Below, piece by piece: positions 48,633-57,947 of a stretch of 64,000 bases of DNA (position 1 is the stretch's first letter; each line of letters opens with the position of its first letter). Made by a program: the position numbers and the translations under genes. The stretch comes from JBBECJ01 sp963763325 (GTDB lineage Bacteria; Chloroflexota; Chloroflexia; Thermomicrobiales; CFX8): positions 124,001-188,000 of the forward strand of contig CAVXOL010000022.1 of NCBI GenBank assembly GCA_963763325.1. The letters run 5' to 3'. The notes below the pieces were generated by a model. The model searched no databases, was not told where the DNA came from, and was given only the letters and a program-made list of their open reading frames with translations.

Positions 48633-50922
48633 TCATGCGCGCACTCCCGCTCGCATGTGCAGCACCTCCAGTAACTGCCGCGTCGTCTTCTTGGCGAACG
48701 GCAGCGATTCGTCGCTGGGGCTGACGCCGACGCAGCTTGGGCAGCCGTCTTCGCAGCCGCAGCGGGTGACGTGGTCGAGGGCGGCTTTGAGCAGCAGGTC
48801 GTGGGCGGCGTAGAGCTTTTCGGAGAAGCCGATGCCGCCGGGGACCTTGTCGTAGATGAAGACAGTTGCGGCACCGGTGAAGGGGGACTGCACCTGGGCG
48901 TAGACGCCGAGGTCGCGCGGGTCGCACATCAGGTAGACGGGGGCGATGTTGCCGAGCAGGTTGGCCAGGCCGGAGAGGGCGCCGTGGAGGATCGGCTCGG
49001 CCATCCGCTCGGAGAGGTAGGTCGGCAGGCTGGTCCAGTAGGCGCTGGTGTGCATCTGAGCTCTCGGGCAGGAGGACCTTGCCCCAGCCGAGGTTCTCGT
49101 GGGTGTGCATCCGGATCTTCTTGAACTGGGTCACGATCGCGCCGACCAGCACCTCGCCGTGGTGGCGCTCGGCTGACGCGTCGCCGTCGGAGAACTGCTC
49201 GATCACCTCGACGCGGACCGAGAGGCTGGCGTCGGTGTAGTAATCGACGTTGACCGGCTTGACGTAGGCCTTCTTCTCGTCCCAGTCCAGTTCGTCGACG
49301 TGGTACTGCTGGCCGTCGTGGATGTAGATCGCGTCGGTGTGGACCAGCATCGGGGCCGAGAAGGCATCGACCTCGCCGATGACGCGCGGGCGGCCGTTCT
49401 CGCCCTTCTCGATGATGACGACGTTCTCGCGCGCGGCGGTCCGGAGGCTGACGTCCTCGGCGGGGTAGGAGTCGGCCATCCAGTGCCAGGTGTCGTTGAC
49501 GTAATGGAGGATGTTGTTCTCGGCGAGGTAATCGAGCGCGTCGGTCGGCTCGTAGTTGCCGAACATCTCGCCGCGCTTGAAGGGCAGCTCGAAGGCGGCG
49601 CACTTGAGGTGGTTGACGAGGATCAGCAGGTTGTCGGGGTTGATCAGGCCGTTCTCCGGGCGTGCCTTCGAAGAAGTACTCCGGGTGGTTGACGATGAAC
49701 TGGTCGAGCGGCGATGAGCTGGCGACCATGATGGCAGCCGACATCCCCTCGCGGCGGCCGGCCCGCCCGGCCTGCTGCCAGGCGCTGGCGATCGTGCCGG
49801 GGTAGCCGGTCATGACGGCGGCGTCGAGCGAACCGATATCGACGCCGAGCTCGAGCGCGTTGGTCGAGACGACGCCTTTGATCTGGCCGCTGCGGAGCCC
49901 GGCTTCGATCTCGCGCCGCTGGTTCGGCAGGTAGCCGCCGCGATAGCCGCGAATGGCGTTCGACTGGCCGATCTTCGGCGGCAGCGCCTCGCGCAGGTAG
50001 GTCAGCAGCACCTCGGCCGTGACGCGGGCACGGGCGAAGACGATCGTGTGGATGTCGTTGCGGATCAACTCGCGTGGCGAGGCCGCTTGCCTCCAGAACG
50101 GCCGAGCGGCGGATGCCGAGCGCGCGGTTGACGACGGGCGGGTTGTAGAGGATGAAGTCCTTGCGGCCGCGTGGCGCGCCGTTGCGGGTGATGACCTCGA
50201 CCGGCTCCTCGATCAGCTTCTCGGCCAGCTCGCCGGGGTTGGCGATCGTCGCCGAGGCGAGGATGAAGCGTGGCGACGAGCCGTAGTGGCGGCAGATGCG
50301 CCGCAGCCGCCGGATGACGTTGGCGACGTGCGAGCCGAAGACGCCGCGATAGCCGTGCATCTCGTCGATGACGACGTACGTGCAGGTTCTCGAACAGAGA
50401 GTGCCACTTGGTGTGGTGCGGCAGGATGCCGGAGTGCAGCATGTCCGGGTTGGTGATGATGATGTGCCCGGCCTGGCGGATCAGCCGGCGCTCGGCAGCC
50501 GGCGTGTCGCCGTCGTAGGGGTAGGTCTTGAGGTCGGCCTCGGCGGCGTCGAGCAGCGCCTGCAAGCCGGCGTACTGGTCCTGCGCCAGCGCCTTGGTCG
50601 GGAAGAGGTACATCGCCCGCGCGGTCGGCTCGGCGAGCAGGTGGTTGAGGACCGGCAGGTTGTAGCAGAGCGTCTTGCCCGACGCAGTCGGCGTGACGAC
50701 GACGGTGTTGTTGCCGGAGATGACGACGTCGAACGCGTCGGCCTGATGGACGTAGAGCTCGTCGATGCCGCGTGTGATGAGAGCGTGACGCAGGCGTGGA
50801 TCGAGCGCCTCCGGGAGCGGCGCGGTGATGGCGTCCTGGGCCGGGACGGTCTTCCAGGCCGCGATGCAGGAGGACCAGCGCTCTTCGCGGTTGAGACGGT
50901 CGAGGAATGCTTCGAGGGACAT
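48633..50922 (-). CDS. MrfA-like DEAD/DEAH helicase with DUF1998 zinc domain (about four frameshifts)
   Basis: About 760 residues. Helicase motifs: Walker A T-P-T-A-S-G-K-T, then D-E-M-H after removing an extra C near 50383, S-A-T-I-A-N-P, and G-R-A-G-R in domain 2. The C-terminus holds the DUF1998 region with the cysteine cluster C-G-C-E-D-G-C-P-S-C. This layout matches MrfA/YprA, a DNA helicase tied to repair of crosslinks and alkylation in Bacillus. Further extra bases near 50090, 49663 and 49062 break it. ATG at 50922 follows a G-rich site formed by a partial family A repeat. Confidence 0.85.
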
Positions 50923-50926
50923 GTGA

Positions 50927-50960
50927 ACCCCACCCCCAGCCCCTCCCCTACAGGGAGGGG
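50927..50960. repeat. Partial family A repeat upstream of the helicase gene
   Basis: CCCCTCCC, CTACA, and its complement form a short hairpin, with CACCCCCAGCC beside it as in the full copies. Only one half of the element is present. Confidence 0.6.
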
Positions 50961-51081
50961 AGTTAGTGCGCACCGGTTGAGGCGCACGGATGTTCTATAC
51001 GGACATTGTAGCAGTCGTTGGAGTCGTTTCAGTGCTATTCTCCCGCGTCGTGCATCCGGGTTGAGGAGAAGTGAGACGACG

Positions 51082-51601
51082 ATGTTGGTGGGCGAGCGGG
51101 TGACGCTACGGGCGATGCGGCGAGAAGATCTGCCGAGGCTCTGGGAGTTCAACAACGATCTTGAAGTGGAGTTGGCCGGAGGTGGTGACCCGCCGATGCC
51201 GCAATCATTCGATCGGCTGGTAGCCGACTGGGAGCGGGAGGCAGCCAAGGGCGGGCGTGACGATAGCTGGTTCGCGATAGAGGTCGATGGCGAGTTCATC
51301 GGCCAGTGCGGGCTGATGCACGTCAACGAGACGGCGCGGACGGCCGAGCTTGGGATCGGGATCGGCGACAAGCGCTATTGGGGACGCGGCTACGGACGCG
51401 AGGCGGTCAACCTGCTGCTGGAATACGCATTCCGCTACCGCAACTACCGCCGCGTCTGGCTCTGGGTTCACGGCGACAACGAGCGCGGCGATCCGATCAT
51501 ACACCGCCTGCGGCTTCGTCGAGGAGGGCCGGTTGCGCGAGCACGGCTACTCGAACGGGCGATACGTGGATGCGGTGTATATGGGGGTACTGCGGGACTG
51601 A
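51082..51601 (+). CDS. GNAT acetyltransferase, RimJ/RimL type (one frameshift)
   Basis: About 172 residues. It begins L-V-G-E-R-V-T-L-R-A-M-R-R-E-D-L-P-R-L, typical of RimL-like enzymes, with the CoA loop R-Y-W-G-R-G-Y-G-R-E-A-V. An extra G near 51490 interrupts N-E-R-A-I-R-S-Y-T-A-C-G-F-V-E-E-G-R-L-R-E. AGGAG is 13 bases before the ATG, rather far. It diverges from the helicase gene. Confidence 0.8.
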
Positions 51602-51605
51602 ATGG

Positions 51606-51711
51606 GTCGGGAATCGGAAATCGGACAGGTAGGATAAGACTTTCCATCCATCATCAAAGTCCGAATGTGCGCTGACGAATCGGTCAACGTCATCCGCCTC
51701 CGATTCCCGAC
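51606..51711. repeat. Inverted repeat with GTCGGGAATCGG arms
   Basis: GTCGGGAATCGG and its exact complement lie 82 bases apart between the GNAT and glycosyltransferase ends. Related CGATTCCCGA words occur near 32500, ahead of the NUDIX gene. Confidence 0.5.
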
Positions 51712-51743
51712 TCCCGACTCCGACCAGACCCACCAGAGCAGCA

Positions 51744-53435
51744 CTACCCCCAGCCAGACCAGTCACCATCGAGATAGCCGCCAGCCGCATGACGTTGTAG
51801 CGGACGGCGGCGATGTCGGGGCCGGTCTTGAAGTCGTTGGCTCGTTCGGTGTGGATGACGATTGGGGAGTGCGTCGATCTCCCAGATTGCGGCGTCCTTC
51901 AGTTCCACCGATGCGTTGTACTCGTTCACGTAGCGGTCGAACGGGACGATGATGCTGACGGCCGTGATCCAGAGGCCGATCACGGCGACAACGATGACCG
52001 CGCCGGTCGCGATTCGGCGATGTGGGACGCTGGCTGCCAGAGGCGTTCGATCACCTCGCCGGCCGGGAGCAGCAGTAACGGGATGAACGGCAGCAGGAAG
52101 CGGGTTCCCCAGACGCCGCCGCCGTCCCAGATGTAGTAGCGGCTGTAGAGCGCGAGTGTCGCGGCGAACATCCCGGCGATGACGAGCGCCAGATCGAGGC
52201 GGCGACGGGCGAAGTGCCAGCTTCCAGCCAGCGCCAGCAGGAGCGGCGGGCTATACCAGAGCAGACCCTTGCCGGGCGAGGCGAGCAGGCCAGCCATCCC
52301 GGTCAGGAATGGCTCGGTGAACTCGCTGGCCTCGTTGCCGTAGCCGGTCTCGAGGACATTGCCGAAGCGGACCCAGTTGTACGCCCCGATCCCCACCAGC
52401 CAGAGCGCGACCGGCGTGCCCCAGGCGACGCAGGCCAGCAGCCCGTCACGCAAGCTCCGCCGCCCCCACTGCCACGCCAGCCAGAGCAGCCACAATCCCG
52501 GCGCGATCAATGCCACACCGATCGCGATGCGCGAAGCCAACGCCAGTCCGGCCGCAAAGCCGGAGAGCGCAAGCCAGGCGAGGGCTGATTGTCTCGGGGA
52601 CAACCCGTTGAAACTGATTCGAGTGTGATGTGCTGGCGAGGACCGTACCCTTTGCCCTGTCATCCTGAGCCGCAGCGAAGGATCGCTTAGCCTACTACAC
52701 AGGAGCGCGTTGGTCGGCACGAGCGTTCGCGTCCTGGCTGACGCGCTGCTCTTCAAGGCCAGGCGATCCTTCGCTGCGGCTCAGGATGACAGGGCAAAGG
52801 GTACGGTCCTCGCCAGCGTCGTGCGTTCCCAAACCCGTGTCAGATTGGTCGTGCGCGGCACGCACCAGCCCGTAGACCGTTGCGAGCAGCGCCAGCATCG
52901 TCAGCGGCTCGCTGAGGAAGGTGGCGGCGTAGTGGGTGAGCGGGGTCGCGAAGGCGAGCAGGAGGGCCAGGACGTAGGCCGTTCGGCGGCTGTAGCCGAT
53001 GGCACGTGCCAACAGCCAGAGAAGCGCGACGGCCGCGCCGCCGAGCAGCGCGTTGGTCAGGGACGTGCCGTAGATGATTGTGCCGAGGCGCTGGTTGCCC
53101 CAGGGATCAGACACCACCTGGAGCGGCAGGATCGGTTCCAGCAGCAGGTCGCTGGCGATGTAGGCAGGAATCGCGACCAGCGACTGGCCGATGCCGTATT
53201 TGGCGTAGCCGCGCCCATCCTCGCCGGGGATCGAGCGCGCATTGTCGCCGTCGTCGAGCGGCGAGGCGACAGCGAACGTCCCACGCTCGACGATGCTCTC
53301 GGTCACCTGGAACATCAGGATGTCGTCGCCGTAGAGGAAGACGCCGCGTGAGAGCGCGACGTAGATGAGGCTGACGGCGACGAAGAGCGTCAGCGCAATG
53401 CGATTGTCGGTCCAACTGGCGCTAATCTACCGTCC
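51744..53435 (-). CDS. ArnT/PMT-like membrane glycosyltransferase, interrupted by a palindromic element
   Basis: An integral membrane protein of about 500 residues or more with at least nine helices. The N-terminal loop with G-D-D and M-F-Q-V-T-E-S-I-V-E-R-G is like the first periplasmic loop of GT39/ArnT-type enzymes; later come L-A-S-R-I-A-I-G and W-D-G-G-G-V-W-G-T-R-F-L-L-P-F. A 186-base inverted-repeat element sits inside it. Frames also shift near 52022 and 51867. No good start codon is seen upstream of the ATG at 53315, and the 3' end is uncertain because all frames run differently after 51790. It may be a broken gene. Confidence 0.6.
52632..52817. repeat. 186-base element with perfect 55-base inverted arms
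   Basis: Arms begin GCTGGCGAGGACCGTACCCT and contain CCTGAGCCGCAGCGAAGGAT; the spacer is 76 bases. It lies within the membrane glycosyltransferase gene and is translated in one frame as I-L-S-R-S-E-G-S. Its length is exactly 62 codons. No transposase is present. Confidence 0.85.
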
Positions 53436-53553
53436 TCGTATTCTGAATAACGCCATCTGGCCACTGCCGGAGGAACGTTGGCTTCTGGCGTTGTTCTCGA
53501 TCGTCGTCTATGACCGGTTCGTGCCTGTCGTCCGAAACGTCACTGATTCGACG

Positions 53554-54243
53554 TTACCAGTTTCGTCGCTCGCGCTCCTGCGCCAGCCATTCAAGGCCGG
53601 CGTCGACGCGGGCGCGGTGGTCGGGGTGGTTGAGCCAGCGGGAGATGCCGGAGGGGTGTGGGAGCGGCAGGACGAGCGTGCCGATCTCGCGCAGCAGCGG
53701 CAGTTCGGCTGGCCGGGGTGTGCCGACGATGGCTGCGAGGGGCAGGCCGCGCACTGAGGGGAGCATCGCTTCGATCGAGAGGCGGCCGAGCGAGAGGATC
53801 AGTTCCGGTTGGACGAGATGTAGCTCGGTTGTGAGATGTCCGGAGCAGAGGGCGATCTCGCGGCGGCTGGGGGCGCGGTCGCCGCCGCCGGTCTTCGCCT
53901 TGCCGGGGAAGCACTTGGTCAGTGAGGTCAGGTAGAAGCGGTCGGCGTCGTGGAAGGCGTCGTCTGGGAAGCCGGCCCGGGCCAGCCAGGCACGGAGCGT
54001 CCTGCCGGTCGCGCTCGAATAGGGCAGTGGTCGCTCGGCGGCCTCACCGCCCGGCGCCTGGCCAATCACCATGATGCGCGCCGTCGCGTTGCCGCGCAGG
54101 ATTGGGTGGGCAGACGGGATGTAACCGGCGTCCACACAGTGTGTGCAGCGGCGGATATCCGCTTGGACGACCGGCAACTGCCTGGCGTGCGGTTCGGTCG
54201 TGGGTTCGGGCATTGTTAGTGGTGTCCAGTCTTCCAGGTGCAT
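53554..54243 (-). CDS. Uracil-DNA glycosylase superfamily protein
   Basis: About 229 residues. The active-site motif I-G-Q-A-P-G-G-E-A-A near residue 60 and the H-P-S-G motif near 205 define the UDG superfamily. C-x-x-C near the N-terminus (R-C-T-H-C) and C-F-P-G-K later suggest the iron-sulfur cluster of families 4 and 5. G-Q-A-P-G with no active-site Asp is closer to family 5 (UDGb). It would remove uracil or other deaminated bases from DNA. ATG at 54243 is one of three possible starts. Confidence 0.8.
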   Translation of the reverse strand: MHLEDWTPLTMPEPTTEPHARQLPVVQADIRRCTHCVDAGYIPSAHPILRGNATARIMVIGQAPGGEAAERPLPYSSATGRTLRAWLARAGFPDDAFHDADRFYLTSLTKCFPGKAKTGGGDRAPSRREIALCSGHLTTELHLVQPELILSLGRLSIEAMLPSVRGLPLAAIVGTPRPAELPLLREIGTLVLPLPHPSGISRWLNHPDHRARVDAGLEWLAQERERRNW

Positions 54244-54430
54244 GTCGCGCACATCGCTGAGTATGCCCGATGGACAGGTTGAACCTCGATCAATTCACGG
54301 GACTGGACAGAACGCAACAATCGCATACGATAGACGGTGCCTGCCAGTGTAGAGCCAATTTGTCAGGCGTGCGTGTGAGCGGCCCGGGTGTCGGGCCGCA
54401 GGTGTTCGGTGTGTAATAGAGGGAGGGTCT

Positions 54431-56628
54431 GTGTCACAACGTTGGTGGCGCATGATTGTCGCCTGCTTGATGCTTGGAGCGATGCTCGTCCCGATGAGCG
54501 TTGTCGCCCAGGATGAGGGCGAAGGCGGCTGGACAACCTGGACCTTCGCGACGGGCTTCAACCGTCCGCGAGGGCTGGACATCGACGAGAGCGGCAACCT
54601 GCTCGTCGGCGACCAGGGAACCGGTAACTTCGACGCCATCGTCTATCGTCTGTTCGACACGAACGGCGACGACATGATCGACGGCGGCGAGATGAAGGTC
54701 GCGCTGAGCGACCTGCCATCCACCTATTTCTCGCTCGGAGAGGGCGGCGAAGCGGCCGCCGAAGTCTCGAGCATCAGCGACGTCGAGTCCGTCGGTGGCG
54801 AGATCTACACGCTGATCGGTGGGTTCCAGGTGGATCCCTACAGCGATCGCCACGGCTCGATCTGGTCGACGACCGAATCCACGCCTGGCAACCCGCTGCG
54901 CCAGGCAGGCCCGCTCGTCAACATCTCGGTTGCCGAGTCGGAGATGAACCCGGACGGTGGCGCTGTCGATTCCAACCCGTACAAGTTCGCGGTTGGTGAC
55001 GACGGCAACTGGTACGTCACCGATGCCGGCGCCAATGCGGTCTTCGTCGTCAACGGCGAGGATGGCTCGGTCGCTCCGTACGCCGTCTTCCCGCCGGCCG
55101 AGGTTCCGGCTGGCTTCCCGATCCCGATCCCGTTCGTCGAGTCGGTCCCGACCGGCATCGCGGTTGGCCCGGACGGCGCGCTCTACGTCGGTGAGCTGAC
55201 CGGTGGTCCGTTCCCGGAGGGCGCTGCCCGCATCTGGCGGCTCGAGGACCTCGACGGCGACGGCGACGCGATGGAAGCCGGCGAGATGGAAGTCTTCGCC
55301 AGTGGCCTCTCAACCGTCACCGCGCTGGCCTTCGACAACGAGGGCAACCTGCTGGTGGCCGAGTTCCGTGGCGACCTCGTCATCTTCGGCGAGCCGAGCA
55401 TGGGCCGCGTCCTGCGCTGGGTCGATGGCGCGTGGGAAGTGATCGCGGACGGCCTGGTCTCGCCGACCGGCATGGCTGTCGGTGATGACGGCACGATCTA
55501 CGTGGCCCAGGAGTTCCTCGGCTCGATCGCCGCGGTGCGCTGGGAGGGCGGCGGCCCGCCTCCACCACCGCCAGGAGCCGATCGTTGAAATTGTTGCCGA
55601 GGGGCTGAACAGCCCGCGCGGTATCGACGTCGACGCTGATGGCATGGTCTACGTCGCTCAAGCCGGCTCGGCAGGCGAGGATTGCCTGACGGTTGGCGAG
55701 GGCGAGGAAGCCGTCGAACTGTGCTTCGGCACGACCGGCGCGGTCAGCATGATCATGGATGGTGAGGTTGAAGACGTCATCAGCGGCGTCACTTCCTACA
55801 CCTTCTCTCCTCCAGAGTACGTCGGCCCGCAGGATGTTGTCGTCGGTGACGACGGCAGCGTCTACTCGATCGTTGGTCTGGGTACCAACCCGGCCGACCG
55901 GGAGATGCTCGGCGAGCGGGCGACCGGACTCGGCTGGCTGATCGAGGCGGACGGCGCCGGCGGCTATGCTGCCGTCCTCGATGTCGCAGCCTACGAGGCT
56001 GAGGCTAACCCCGGCGGTGGCGAAGAGATCGATTCCAACCCGTTCTCGATCGTCATGACCGAGGATGGTTGGGTCGTCTCCGACTCCGGCGCAAACGCGC
56101 TACTGGCGGTCGATGGCGAAGGCACGATCTCGACGCTGGCGGTCTTCCCGGACACGATGGCCGACGCACCGGATTTCCTTGGACTGCCACCCGGCACCCA
56201 GATTCCGATGCAGGCCGTCCCGACCGGCGTCGTCCAGGGGCCGGACGGTGCGTTCTATGTCGGACAGTTGACCGGCTTCCCGTTTGAGCAAGGCGCTGCC
56301 AAGGTCTGGCGCGTGATGCCGGGTGAGGAGCCGGAGGTCTACGCCGAGGGCTTCACCAACATCATTGATGTGGCCTTCGACGCTGATGGCAACCTGTTCG
56401 TGCTGGAGATCTTCTCGAACGGCCTGCTGGGCGTCAATCCGGAGGATCCCGCCACGCTTGCTGGTGGTCTTTCGATGGTCGCCCCAGACGGCACCGTCGA
56501 GAGATGTTGAGATCGAGGGACTGGTTGCTCCAGGCGGCATGGACTTCGGTCCGGACGGCACCCTCTACATCTCGAACTACGGCCTGATGCCAGGCATGGG
56601 TCAGGTCATCAGCGTCACCTGGGAGTAA
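54431..56628 (+). CDS. Double ScyD/ScyE-type secreted beta-propeller protein (two frameshifts)
   Basis: About 730 residues. A signal peptide ends at V-V-A-Q-D-E. Two ScyD/ScyE-like halves follow, each beginning with F-N-R-P-R-G-L-D-I-D or L-N-S-P-R-G-I-D-V-D and holding S-N-P-Y/F, S-D-S-G-A-N-A-V/L, P-T-G-I/V and V-A-Q-type repeats. They are joined by a poly-Pro linker near 55560. An extra G in that linker (CCAGGAG) and an extra base near 56506 break the frame. ScyD-type proteins are named from a cyanobacterial scytonemin cluster and may bind or process extracellular compounds. The GTG start follows GGGAGGG. A terminator follows. Confidence 0.78.
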
Positions 56629-56660
56629 CGTCTTCCACCTCGAACGCTGAATGAGTGAAT

Positions 56661-56683
56661 GCCCCCGTCATTATGGCGGGGGC
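56661..56683 (+). terminator. Rho-independent terminator
   Basis: A seven-base GC stem (GCCCCCG) with a nine-base loop and a following T-rich run (GTTCTCGTTCC), 32 bases after the ScyD stop. Confidence 0.75.
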
Positions 56684-56805
56684 GTTCTCGTTCCTTTCAC
56701 GTCCCGCGGCCACGTCCCGAAAAACCCTCGATGCTATACTCGCCGTTGGCCCAGGCGTGACCGAGTGAATCGGCGCGCGAAGTATGGGCATGGGGGTGAG
56801 TGGTC

Positions 56806-57084
56806 GTGAACGAGCAATTGCGTCTTGGCGCCTACCTGCTGACCGCATTCGGGGTCATCCTGCTGCTGGCGTCGGTGTTCGCCGATCCGCTGGCGCTGGG
56901 GACGCCAGGATCGTCGTTCGGCTGGAAGCAGATGCTTGGAGCCGCGTTCGGGCTGGTCATCGCGACGCTCGGCCTCGTCATCCTCCGTCGTCCAGAGGAT
57001 CGGACCAGCGTCGAACGACCGGTTAATACTCCTGTTCTCTGTTCCCGTTCCCTGTTCCCTTCCAGAAAGGTTGTCGCGTCGTGA
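56806..57084 (+). CDS. Small two-helix membrane protein upstream of rmlA
   Basis: About 92 residues with two hydrophobic helices (G-A-Y-L-L-T-A-F-G-V-I-L-L-L-A and A-A-F-G-L-V-I-A-T-L-G-L-V-I-L) and a polar tail. The GTG at 56806 follows a G-rich site. Its stop overlaps the rmlA start by four bases (GTGA), so translation is coupled, though the function is unknown. Confidence 0.55.
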   Translation: MNEQLRLGAYLLTAFGVILLLASVFADPLALGTPGSSFGWKQMLGAAFGLVIATLGLVILRRPEDRTSVERPVNTPVLCSRSLFPSRKVVAS

Positions 57085-57813
57085 AGGGGATCATCCTGGC
57101 GGGCGGGCTGGGTTCGCGGCTCTATCCGCTGACACACGCGACCAACAAGCACCTGCTGCCGATCTACGACCAGCCGATGATCTACTACCCGATCAGCACG
57201 CTGGTCGCGGCCGGTATCGACGACGTGATGGTCGTTACTGGCGGGCCGCATGCGGGGCATTTCGTGCCGGTTCTGCGGAACGGCAAGCAGTTCGGGCTGC
57301 GCCACATCGAGTACACCTATCAGGAGCGCGAGGGCGGTATCGCCGAAGCACTCGGCCTCTGTGAGGAGTTCGCAGACGGTGAGCCAATCTGCGTGATCCT
57401 TGGCGATAACACGACCGATGCCGACATCCGCCCAAGCGTCGAGTCGTTCGAGTCAGGCGCGGTCCTCTTCCTGAAGCAGGTTCCGGACCCGCAACGTTTT
57501 GGCTGCCCGGTCCTCGATCCGGACTGATCCAACCCGCATCCTCGAGATCGAAGAGAAGCCGCGAGAGCCGAAGAGCAACCTGGCCGTGACCGGCCTCTAC
57601 ATCTACGACGCGACCGTCTTCGACTTCATCCACGACCTCAAGCCCTCCGAACGCGGCGAGCTGGAGATCACCGATGTCAACAACTTCTACCTCCGCGAGA
57701 ACCGCCTGCATTGGGTCGAACTGGACGGTTTCTGGAGCGACGCCGGGACGTTTGAGAGCCTATATCGGACGAATCGGTACTGGGCGGAGAAGAAGATGGG
57801 GAACGTCGGGTAG
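57081..57813 (+). CDS. rmlA: Glucose-1-phosphate thymidylyltransferase-like nucleotidyltransferase (one frameshift)
   Basis: About 243 residues. It starts K-G-I-I-L-A-G-G-L-G-S-R-L-Y-P-L-T, the signature of sugar nucleotidyltransferases, with N-K-H-L-L-P-I-Y-D-Q-P-M-I-Y-Y-P, I-L-G-D-N and the closing D-G-F-W-S-D-A-G-T-F. An extra C near 57520 breaks D-R-T-D-P-T-R-I-L-E. It makes dTDP- or UDP-glucose for surface sugars; shorter than E. coli RmlA (about 290), as in many Chloroflexota and archaea. No rmlB, C or D is near. Confidence 0.82.
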
Positions 57814-57843
57814 GGTCGCTCAGGCGGTCCTCGTTGAGCCACG

Positions 57844-57909
57844 CGGGCGTCGCAGACCCCTCCCCCGGCCCCTCCCTTCGGGGGGCTGGGGAGGGGTCTG
57901 CGACGCCCG
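57844..57909. repeat. Palindromic element between rmlA and the macroglobulin gene
   Basis: Perfect 22-base arms (CGGGCGTCGCAGACCCCTCC and CC) with a GC-rich interior that pairs further. It lies between converging genes and can stop transcription from both sides. The CCCCTCCCC words relate it to family A. Confidence 0.8.
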
Positions 57910-57947
57910 AGCCCGTAATGAGGATGGACATCCTCGAATCCCCCGCA

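Noticed and set aside
50368..51081. Plus-strand extension of the GNAT gene into the helicase region
   Set aside because: The added residues mirror the helicase gene, and the GNAT fold begins at the ATG at 51082.
52632..52817. Insertion sequence
   Set aside because: The inverted repeats enclose only 76 bases with no transposase frame and I see no target-site duplication.
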